From Micromonospora sp. WMMD1102 (GTDB lineage: Bacteria > Actinomycetota > Actinomycetes > Mycobacteriales > Micromonosporaceae): 64,000 bases of DNA. Made by a program: the position numbers and the translations under genes. Under the pieces are notes generated by a model, which made no database searches, had not been told where the DNA came from, and worked only from the letters and a program-made list of their open reading frames with translations. Below, one piece after another: positions 19,423 to 25,747 of the stretch (its first letter is position 1; the number at the start of each line of letters is the position of its first letter). The stretch lies in contig NZ_JARUBN010000001.1 in the NCBI RefSeq assembly GCF_029626265.1, positions 7,009,001 through 7,073,000 of the forward strand, read 5' to 3'.

Positions 19423-19440
19423 TGCACTCGCGGCCGACAT
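19072..19440 (-). pseudogene. Truncated copy of Rpn-like nuclease gene
   Basis: The 122 aa frame matches only the C-terminal third of the intact gene at 20715-21605. Shared blocks are YDIVLAGLP, APRARWEAYMSTTVGSEF and ERILGCTDLAQLDIWLRRA. The nuclease core of the full protein is missing, so it cannot be active as an endonuclease. It has three GEAR repeats where the other copy has four. The 5' side changes to unrelated sequence before the next gene's stop. Confidence 0.8.
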
Positions 19441-19479
19441 CTCTCCCGGGTCCCGCTTCCGACCTGTCGGTGTCCGCGC

Positions 19480-20652
19480 CTAGCCGAGTGGGAGCAGTGC
19501 CCGGTCGACGCGTTGCACGAAGGAGGGTTTCCGGGCGTGCTCCGACCGGAGCGCGTCGAGACGTCGAGCGAACTCGTCGGTCCACCCATCCCGCTCGCTG
19601 AGCGCGTACAGGTCCTCTAGAATTGCCACGGCCGCGTCGTACCCGCTGGTCTTCTTCGCGGAGATCAGCTCGGCGATCTGCTGCCAGGCTCGCTCTCCGC
19701 CGTTCGCCGCCAGCGCGTCGAGGCGCCTCTCGCGGGCCAGCGCCGCCTCCCGTTCCCGGGCGACCTGCTCCTCCGCCGCCGCCCGCTCGGCCTGGAGTAT
19801 CCGTTCAGCTCCGCGTACCTCGGCCGCGACCCACAGCTCGGCCACGGTGCGGTGCCCGGTCGCACCCGTGCCGGCCGCCGGGCCTTCGTCGGAGGTCGCG
19901 GCCCGGAAGTCTCGCAACACCTCTGCCTGTACGCCGCTCGCGCCGCCCCGGGCGACGCGTAGCAGTAGGGCATCCTTCCTGGTGGTCGGCAATTGTCGCA
20001 GCCAACTGGCCAGTTCCGCCGACGACTCGGGGCGTTCGGTCAGCGGCTGGCTCGCTTCGGCCGCAGCCGCGAGCAGGTCACGGTCGATGTGTAGGAAGTC
20101 GACGAGGGAGTCCAATGCTCCGCTCAGCTCGCTCAGCCCCGGCGGCACGGGCGGCTCAAATTCGCCCTCGTCGATATCATCCCGACAGACGCTCAACAAC
20201 CAGGCCAGATAGAGCAGTCGGACTTCCCCGGAGGCCAGCTCGGCACGGGCGGGGGCGATGGACGCCAGCAGTCCGCTGCCGTCGCTGTCCTCCCAGTCCC
20301 ACTCCTCTCCGTCGTTCTCGAAACACAGGTCGAGCACGACATGGTCGCCTGTTGCCCACGCCGAGGCAGAACCACCCCAGCAGTACTGCTCCGCGGTGCT
20401 GAGATCCAGCGAACTGATGGGCAACCGGAGCATGAGCTGGCGGGTGCCCCAGTTCGCAAGGTAGAGAAATGCGTCGTAGTACTGCTCGACAAGCCCTTGT
20501 GGATCACCCTTGAAATTGCCCCAGTGGTAGCTGTTGACAAAGCTGGTCGGGGTGATCGTCGCCCGGGTGGAGAGAGACCGCACCTGGGCCATCTCCCGCT
20601 TGCTCAGCTGCCGGTCGACCGCCAGAAACTCGTAGTACTGGAACTCGCTCAT
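19480..20652 (-). CDS. Conserved protein of unknown function (YYEF type)
   Basis: 390 aa starting MSEFQYYEFLAVDRQLSKRE; the in-frame extension into the next gene was rejected. The N-terminal 140 residues are rich in aromatics and contain ATITPTSFVNSYHWGNFKGD, ANWGTRQLMLRLP and a strongly acidic NDGEEWDWEDSDGSG. The C-terminal half is helical, with a likely coiled coil of Arg/Glu/Ala (ERAAAEEQVARERE) around residues 290-320. No catalytic motif was recognised. It lies between two direct copies of the Rpn-like gene end, which suggests insertion or recombination. Confidence 0.8.
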   Translation of the reverse strand: MSEFQYYEFLAVDRQLSKREMAQVRSLSTRATITPTSFVNSYHWGNFKGDPQGLVEQYYDAFLYLANWGTRQLMLRLPISSLDLSTAEQYCWGGSASAWATGDHVVLDLCFENDGEEWDWEDSDGSGLLASIAPARAELASGEVRLLYLAWLLSVCRDDIDEGEFEPPVPPGLSELSGALDSLVDFLHIDRDLLAAAAEASQPLTERPESSAELASWLRQLPTTRKDALLLRVARGGASGVQAEVLRDFRAATSDEGPAAGTGATGHRTVAELWVAAEVRGAERILQAERAAAEEQVAREREAALARERRLDALAANGGERAWQQIAELISAKKTSGYDAAVAILEDLYALSERDGWTDEFARRLDALRSEHARKPSFVQRVDRALLPLG

Positions 20653-20710
20653 CGGCCGGAGCCTACCGATCCACGACAGCTGACCAAGCGGCGTGCCCGC
20701 GTCAGAGCAT

Positions 20711-21077
20711 CGGACTATCCGCTGACGACATCCTCGGCCGTACCGGCGGTGACCGCACGGCGAAGCCAGATGTCGAGTTGAGCGAGGTCCGTGCACCCGA
20801 GAATCCGCTCGCGGACAACCTCGGGAACGGACACGCCCCGGGTGTCGAGAACAGCCAGCACCGCCCGGGCCTCCCCGCGGGCCTCGCCCCGGGCCTCGCC
20901 CCGGGCCTCGCCGTGGGCGTCGACCTCGCGCAGCAGCTCGCTACGGAACTCCGAGCCGACGGTGGTGCTCATGTAAGCCTCCCAGCGTGCACGGGGCGCC
21001 TGCGGCAGCCCAGCCAAGACAATGTCATAGTACGAGATCGCCCGCTTCGGGCCGAGCGCTCGCAGCGCCTCCGCCAG
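20711..21077. repeat. Direct repeat copy B (about 367 bp)
   Basis: Partner of 19068-19422, forming the 3' third of the intact Rpn-like gene. Confidence 0.8.
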
Positions 21078-21605
21078 CGCCGGGAACACGGCGTCCACGT
21101 CTGCGGCCGTGCCGTGGCAGATCACCGAGAACACCGCGAGCGCCGGGTTGGCTCGGGCCAGGTCCACGTCGATGACCAGCGGCACGTCACGCGGCGTGAA
21201 GATGAACGGACGCAGCGGCAGGCTGAGTCCCTCGAACTCGAACATTCCCCGGTAGCGCCGGGCGATCGCGGCGTCGGGGCAGTAGACGACCAGTGCGGCG
21301 TTGACCGTCAGCTCGGCCTCCAACTGGGCCACGTAGAGCTTCCACGTCCACCGCTTGCGGGTGTCCCAGCCACGCTGGACCTCCAGCACCACCGCGAGTA
21401 CCGGTTTGTCGGCCGCGTCGCAGAACAGCAGCATGCCGTCGGCGTGGTAGGTACGCGGAACCAGCACCCGCACGTCGGTGGGTTGCGCCCGGGCGTGGTG
21501 ATAGTCGGGCACCTTGACGTCGAACAGGTTCGTCAGCAGCCAGGTCACCAGATCCGGGTCCAGCCTGGCCAACGCGATCGGCGACTCGTGCTCTCCACTC
21601 GGCAT
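20715..21605 (-). CDS. Rpn-like PD-(D/E)XK nuclease family protein
   Basis: 296 aa from ATG (MPSGEHESPIALARLDPD), a typical opening of this actinomycete family; a longer frame extends to the palindrome at 21.7 kb but is unlikely. The nuclease core is suggested by YHADGMLLFCDA and PVLAVVLEVQRGWD (acidic residue, then ExQ), followed by YVAQLEAELTVNAALVVYCP. The C-terminus has GEAR tandem repeats (12-bp DNA units). Members are annotated as recombination-promoting nucleases or putative transposases; activity here is unproven. Its last third is duplicated at 19.1 kb. Confidence 0.75.
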   Translation of the reverse strand: MPSGEHESPIALARLDPDLVTWLLTNLFDVKVPDYHHARAQPTDVRVLVPRTYHADGMLLFCDAADKPVLAVVLEVQRGWDTRKRWTWKLYVAQLEAELTVNAALVVYCPDAAIARRYRGMFEFEGLSLPLRPFIFTPRDVPLVIDVDLARANPALAVFSVICHGTAADVDAVFPALAEALRALGPKRAISYYDIVLAGLPQAPRARWEAYMSTTVGSEFRSELLREVDAHGEARGEARGEARGEARAVLAVLDTRGVSVPEVVRERILGCTDLAQLDIWLRRAVTAGTAEDVVSG

Positions 21606-21714
21606 CGCGACAGAATACGAGGCGTGTACGACAGGCTTCGCTGAGTGATCAAGATCCGGCGCCCCCACCGGCTGCGGGACGGTGACCGCTGCCGAGGGAC
21701 AATCGCTTCCGCGC

Positions 21715-21752
21715 TGATACCACCCTGTCATCATGATGACAGGGTGGTATCA
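21715..21752. repeat. 38-bp perfect palindrome
   Basis: TGATACCACCCTGTCATCA is followed directly by its exact reverse complement, centred at 21733/21734. It lies 47 bp beyond the YnfA stop and about 110 bp before the Rpn-like start codon, so it could end the MerR operon or act as a protein-binding site. It lacks a T-run. Confidence 0.8.
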
Positions 21753-21798
21753 CGCTCGTCGGGCATGTTCGTCCGCGACGGGACCGACCTCAGGGGCG

Positions 21799-22134
21799 TC
21801 AGCCGCGCGGGGCGTACATGATCACGGCGACGCCGACCAGGCAGATCACCGCGCCGGTGACGTCCCAGCGGTCCGGGCGGAACCCGTCGACCACGATGCC
21901 CCAGGCCAGCGAGCCGGCGACGAAGATCCCGCCGTACGCGGCCAGGATCCGGCCGAAGTTCGGGTCCGGCTGCAACGAGGCCGCGAACCCGTACGCGCCG
22001 AGCGCCACTATCCCGGCGGCGATCCAGAGCACGCCACGGTGCTCCCGCCAGCCCTGCCAGATCAGCCAGGCACCGCCGATCTCGGCCAGCGCGGCGAGCA
22101 CGAACAGGACCAGGGAACGCGCGACAGTCACCAC
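21799..22134 (-). CDS. ynfA: YnfA-family small membrane protein
   Basis: 111 aa from GTG ([12 protein letters not shown]), 8 nt after the MerR stop. Four hydrophobic helices match the UPF0060/YnfA family: [20 protein letters not shown], the [19 protein letters not shown] segment, [13 protein letters not shown] and [15 protein letters not shown]. YnfA proteins resemble small multidrug transporters, but a transport role is not firmly established for most. It is third in the MerR operon, so metal or toxicant efflux is an inference. Confidence 0.88.
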   Translation of the reverse strand: MVTVARSLVLFVLAALAEIGGAWLIWQGWREHRGVLWIAAGIVALGAYGFAASLQPDPNFGRILAAYGGIFVAGSLAWGIVVDGFRPDRWDVTGAVICLVGVAVIMYAPRG

Positions 22135-22142
22135 CGGGACCC

Positions 22143-22577
22143 CTAGCAACCGGCCTGACTGGTCAGCTCGACGAACGGCAGCGGGCAGCGCGGGCTCTCC
22201 GCGCAGGCGACCAGGTCGTCGCAGCCGGCGGCGACCGCCTCGCGCAGCGTCTCCCGGATCACCGACAGGTCGGTGATCTTCCGCTCGACCTCGGCCAGCT
22301 TGGCCTGGGCGCGGGCCCGCAGCCCCGCCTCGGGCCGCCGGCCGTGCCGGTGGGCGCCGACACTCAACAACTCGGCCACCTCGTCCAGGGTGAACCCGAG
22401 CCGCTGGGCCGTCTTGATAACCCGGACGATGGTGACCGTCTCCGGCGGATAGAGCCGGTGCCCGCCCAGCGTCCGGTCCGGCTCGGCCACCAGGCCCCGC
22501 CGCTCGTAGTAGCGCAGCGTCTGCTGGTTCACCCCGGCCGCCTCGGCCAGCTGCCCCGACCGCAGCCCTGACCTCAC
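22143..22577 (-). CDS. MerR-family regulator
   Basis: 144 aa; GTG start overlaps the previous stop (GTGA). The N-terminal winged helix has [20 protein letters not shown] and [19 protein letters not shown]. The C-terminal effector region has three cysteines ([19 protein letters not shown]), similar to the last two Hg ligands of Tn501 MerR. The first mercury ligand, Cys82 in MerR, has no counterpart, since the dimer helix begins [12 protein letters not shown]. The metal is therefore uncertain. Likely binds the promoter in front of the operon's first gene. Confidence 0.9.
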   Translation of the reverse strand: MRSGLRSGQLAEAAGVNQQTLRYYERRGLVAEPDRTLGGHRLYPPETVTIVRVIKTAQRLGFTLDEVAELLSVGAHRHGRRPEAGLRARAQAKLAEVERKITDLSVIRETLREAVAAGCDDLVACAESPRCPLPFVELTSQAGC

Positions 22578-22921
22578 GCTCGGCCACCCGCCCCCGCACG
22601 GGCGGCCAGCGCGTCCAGCACCTCGACCTGCCCGGCCGGCACCGCCATCTCCAGGGCGAGCTGCCCGCCGGTCGCGGCGAGGGTGAAGGTGAAGAACGAG
22701 CAGCAGCCGGTCTCCCGGGCCATCAGCTCCGCCACCCGCCCGGCCGTCTCCGGCTCCGGCCGCAGCTCCAGCCGTACCCGCAGCCCGTCGACCCGGTGCA
22801 CCCCGAGCACCGCCGAGGCGACCAGGTCGTCGAACTCGGCCAGCCGCAACGGCTGCTCCGCCGTCGGCAGGGTGCACGCCTGCGACACCCACGACTCCTC
22901 GACAAGCGATCTCTCCGTCAT
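22574..22921 (-). CDS. Small protein with CC motif, first gene of MerR operon
   Basis: 115 aa from ATG ([20 protein letters not shown]). A conserved middle region contains [14 protein letters not shown], with adjacent cysteines that could bind metal. No known fold was recognised. The start codon is only 7 bp past the -10 box of a MerR-type promoter, so the mRNA may be leaderless. It overlaps the merR start and lies in one operon with merR and ynfA. Confidence 0.75.
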   Translation of the reverse strand: MTERSLVEESWVSQACTLPTAEQPLRLAEFDDLVASAVLGVHRVDGLRVRLELRPEPETAGRVAELMARETGCCSFFTFTLAATGGQLALEMAVPAGQVEVLDALAARAGAGGRA

Positions 22922-22928
22922 GTTCCGA

Positions 22929-22959
22929 CGGTAACCCTGTACCCGGGTACCGGATGCAA
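22929..22959 (-). promoter_or_regulatory. MerR-type promoter with 19-bp spacer
   Basis: On the minus strand TTGCAT (-35) and TTACCG (-10) are separated by exactly 19 bp. The spacer holds the imperfect dyad CCGGTACCCGGGTACAGG. The overlong spacer and central dyad are the hallmark of MerR-activated promoters. Transcription would start at about 22921-22922, i.e. at the ATG. Confidence 0.75.
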
Positions 22960-22997
22960 CCCGTGACGTCGACCGGGTCACCCCGACCGCACCGCTG

Positions 22998-23663
22998 TCA
23001 GAGGGCGATGCGTCCGGCGTCGGGACGTACGGTCGGCAGGTCCGGGGGGCGGTGGTCGAGGAGGTCCAGCTCCGCCGCCCAGCGCCGGGGCAGCGCCTCC
23101 GCCCGGTCGTACGCCTCGTCGACCGTGCCCAGGATCCGGGCGCCGATCTCGGCCGCGGCCGGACCGGGCGGCAACCCGCCAGGCTCGACGCCGGCTGCCC
23201 GGGGCGGAGTGGTCAGCACGGCGACGGCCTCCGCCGAACCGAGGACGTCGGCGAGGGTACGCGCCAGCGCGTACCGGGTCTCCTCGATCCAACCGGCGAC
23301 CGCCTCGGCGTACCCGGTCATGGCGTCGACCCGGCCGGTCAGCCCGGTGACGTGCTCCGCCAGGCCGCTGCGGTGTGCCGCGTAGACCTCGGCGGTCGGG
23401 CCCTGCCACGAGCCGCCGTCGGCGAGCACCGCCCCGGTCTCGTGGTAGGCCCGGCGCAGTTCCGCGCCCACCTCACCCGCACCGGCCAGCGCTTCGGGAC
23501 GCAACTCCAGCACGGCGCGGACCGCGTCACCGGGCAGCACCCGGAGCCGGCGCAGCAGCGGCCAGATCCGGTGCCCGTCCGGCGCACCCGCGGCGGCGAG
23601 CAGGTCGTCGACCCGCCCGGTCAACGCGACGGCGGGCTCGGCGAGCTGGTCGAGTACGTCCAT
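22998..23663 (-). CDS. Ala-rich helical protein, possible WXG100-like/secreted-effector partner
   Basis: 221 aa from an ATG that overlaps the stop of the preceding gene by one base. The sequence is helical: ALTGRVDDLLAAAGAP, VGAELRRAYHETGAVLADGG, WQGPTAEVYAAHRSGLAEHV, the last resembling the W-x-G/alpha-helical pattern of WXG100-type proteins. No signal peptide or catalytic site. It is the third gene of an operon with a YbaB-like protein. Possibly linked to type VII secretion or nucleoid function, but that is speculation. Confidence 0.6.
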   Translation of the reverse strand: MDVLDQLAEPAVALTGRVDDLLAAAGAPDGHRIWPLLRRLRVLPGDAVRAVLELRPEALAGAGEVGAELRRAYHETGAVLADGGSWQGPTAEVYAAHRSGLAEHVTGLTGRVDAMTGYAEAVAGWIEETRYALARTLADVLGSAEAVAVLTTPPRAAGVEPGGLPPGPAAAEIGARILGTVDEAYDRAEALPRRWAAELDLLDHRPPDLPTVRPDAGRIAL

Positions 23664-23983
23664 CACGCCTCCTCCGGACGGCCCGACCGGACCACCCGCC
23701 GGTACGCCTCGACCTCGCCGTCGGCGTACCCGATGGCGGCGGTCCGCAGCGCGGCGCCGGTGTCGGTCAGCCGCTCTGCCGTGCCGAGCAGTTCGCGGGT
23801 CCGGTCGTCGAGCGCAGCCGTCCACTGCCGGTGCAGCATCGCGCCGACCTCGCCGAGCCGCCCCGGCCCGTCGGCGGCGAAGGCGCTGCCGGACGGCCCG
23901 GCGTACGGCACCCGGCGGGCGAGGTCGGCGAGGACGCCGGCCGCGCTCTCCAACTGGACGGCGAGGTCCCGGAGGCCGTCCAC
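23663..23983 (-). CDS. Small helical protein, WXG100-like
   Basis: 106 aa from a GTG abutting the stop of the YbaB gene. The sequence is helical throughout, with LAVQLESAAGVLADLARRVP, a Gly break at YAGPSGSAFAADG, then GEVGAMLHRQWTAALDD. Size and helix-turn-helix layout recall WXG100/ESAT-6-like proteins, although no exact WXG triplet is present. Part of a three-gene unit. Confidence 0.6.
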   Translation of the reverse strand: MDGLRDLAVQLESAAGVLADLARRVPYAGPSGSAFAADGPGRLGEVGAMLHRQWTAALDDRTRELLGTAERLTDTGAALRTAAIGYADGEVEAYRRVVRSGRPEEA

Positions 23984-24310
23984 TCAGTCCTCCGCCAGCC
24001 GGCGGTACTCGCCGAACGTCTCGGTGTAGAGCTTCTCCCGGGCCCACCGGGCGGCGTCGTCCGCGGCGGTGATGGCGGCCCGGACCGAGCGGGCCAGCTC
24101 CGGCCCGGTACGCACCTGCGGGGCACCGACGAACCGTACGTCGCCGACCGACCCGTCGGCGGTGACGACCAGCTCGACCAGGCCGTCCGGCGACCGGACG
24201 GTGACCTCGACCCGCCGGATCGCCTCGTCGAACTCGGCTCGCAGCGCCTCGATGCGCCGGTACCGCTCGATCGCCTCCTCGACCCACGACTGGTCGATCT
24301 CCCGCGTCAC
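23984..24310 (-). CDS. YbaB/EbfC-family DNA-binding protein
   Basis: 108 aa. A helical N-terminus (SWVEEAIERYRRIEALRAEF) leads into a beta-sheet block VEVTVRSPDGLVELVVTADG and a second helix, the YbaB fold. YbaB proteins dimerise as tweezers and bind DNA as nucleoid-associated factors. Paralogues fused or linked to WXG100-like genes are common in actinomycetes. It leads the three-gene unit; the stop TGA and next start GTG are adjacent. Confidence 0.75.
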   Translation of the reverse strand: MTREIDQSWVEEAIERYRRIEALRAEFDEAIRRVEVTVRSPDGLVELVVTADGSVGDVRFVGAPQVRTGPELARSVRAAITAADDAARWAREKLYTETFGEYRRLAED

Positions 24311-24466
24311 CGGCCGGTCCTCCTGTCGGCGCGTCGGCTCACCGAATGTGCCGCCTTCGCTGCGTTACGGCACCGAACCGTACCGGGCGACCCGCCCGAA
24401 GGGAACCCTTCACCCCAAGATCTCCCTGATCAGGACGGAACCCGCACCAGGGGGCCGAGCCGGCGG

Positions 24467-25747
24467 TCAGCCCCGCCAGAGGGCGAGCATCATCGCCTCG
24501 ACGGCGATCCGTGGCTTGACGTTCGTCTCGATCGCCGCACGGCAGCCGAGCACCGCCTCCAGCCTCCGCAGGGTGCCCTCCGGGGTCCACTTTCCGGCGG
24601 CCGAGCTGGCCAACCCGGCCACATCGGTGTGCACCGGCTCGACCGGGGCACGCAGCGAGATGGTGAGTACGTCCCGGTAGAAGCCGGCCAGGTCGACGAG
24701 CGCCCGGTCCAGCGCGTCCCGCTGGGCCCGGGTGGCCCGGGACTTCTGCCGGCGTTCGAGGTCCTTGAGCTGTCCGGCGGCGCCCCGGATCGCGCCGGCC
24801 GCGCCCCGCCCGGTCCCGCCGGCACCGAGCGCGGTCTCCAGCGCGGCCCGCTCGGCGGCGTCGGCCTCGGCGACCGCTGCCGCCGCCTCCGCCTCGGCCG
24901 CCTCGATCAGCGCGGATGCGGCGTCGAAGCAGGCACCGACGCCGCTCAGTTTGCGGGGCAGGGCCAGCACCGCCTCCCGCCGCCTGCGCGCCTCCTGGTC
25001 CCGGGCCAGCCGGCGGGCCCGGCCGACGTGCCCCTGGGCCGCCGCTGCCGCCCAGGCGGCCACGTCGGGCGCGATCCCGTCCCGATCCCGGAGTACGGTC
25101 GCCACCGCCTCGGCCGGCGGCTGCCGCAGCGCCACCACCCGGCACCGGGAGCGGATGGTCACCGAGACGTCGTCCGGGTGCGTCGAGGGGGTGCAGAGCA
25201 GGAAGACGGTACGCGGTGGCGGCTCCTCGATCGCCTTGAGCAGCGCGTTGCCGGCCGCCTCGGTGAGCCGGTCCGCATCCTCGATCACGAGCACCTGCCA
25301 GCGTCCCCCGCTCGGCGTGCTGGCCGCCCGCAGCACCAGGGCCCGCATCTCGCCGACTCCGATGGAGAGCCCCTCCGGCACCACGAACCGGACGTCGGCG
25401 TGTGTCCCGGCCAGCGTGGTGTGGCAGCCGGCACACTCGCCGCAACCGGTACCCCGATGGCATTGCAGGGCCGCCGCGAACGCTCGGGCCGCGACGGACC
25501 GCCCGGAGCCGGGTGGCCCGGTGAAGATCCACGCATGCGTCATCGCGCTGCCGACGGCGGCGCCGATGTCGGAGACACCGGCACCGGTGTCAGCAGCGGC
25601 AGGGGTCTCGGCCGCAGCGGCGGCAGCGGTGTCGGCGCCAGCGCCCTCGACGGCTGCGGCCCGGATCGCCTCCGCCGCGGCGGCGGCCCGGCGGAGCAGG
25701 TCCACCGCCTCCGGCTGGCCCACCAGGTCGGCGAAGACGTCGGCCAT
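24467..25747 (-). CDS. holB: DNA polymerase III subunit delta'
   Basis: 426 aa starting MADVFADLVGQPEAVDLL. The AAA+ domain has FTGPPGSGRSVAARAFA (the Walker A lysine is Arg, usual in delta'), the zinc finger CHRGTGCGECAGC and VLVIEDADRLTEAAGNALL with ALLKAIEEPP. The C-terminal half is an Ala/Arg-rich helical lid (AAEAEAAAAVAEADAAE). Delta' is a clamp-loader component of the replisome. It begins within one base of the tmk stop, as in the usual actinomycete order. Confidence 0.94.
   Translation of the reverse strand: MADVFADLVGQPEAVDLLRRAAAAAEAIRAAAVEGAGADTAAAAAAETPAAADTGAGVSDIGAAVGSAMTHAWIFTGPPGSGRSVAARAFAAALQCHRGTGCGECAGCHTTLAGTHADVRFVVPEGLSIGVGEMRALVLRAASTPSGGRWQVLVIEDADRLTEAAGNALLKAIEEPPPRTVFLLCTPSTHPDDVSVTIRSRCRVVALRQPPAEAVATVLRDRDGIAPDVAAWAAAAAQGHVGRARRLARDQEARRRREAVLALPRKLSGVGACFDAASALIEAAEAEAAAAVAEADAAERAALETALGAGGTGRGAAGAIRGAAGQLKDLERRQKSRATRAQRDALDRALVDLAGFYRDVLTISLRAPVEPVHTDVAGLASSAAGKWTPEGTLRRLEAVLGCRAAIETNVKPRIAVEAMMLALWRG

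Noticed and set aside
22998..24287. 429-aa fused frame over three small genes
   Set aside because: The upstream part is out of frame with the YbaB and helical genes, which have their own adjacent starts and stops.
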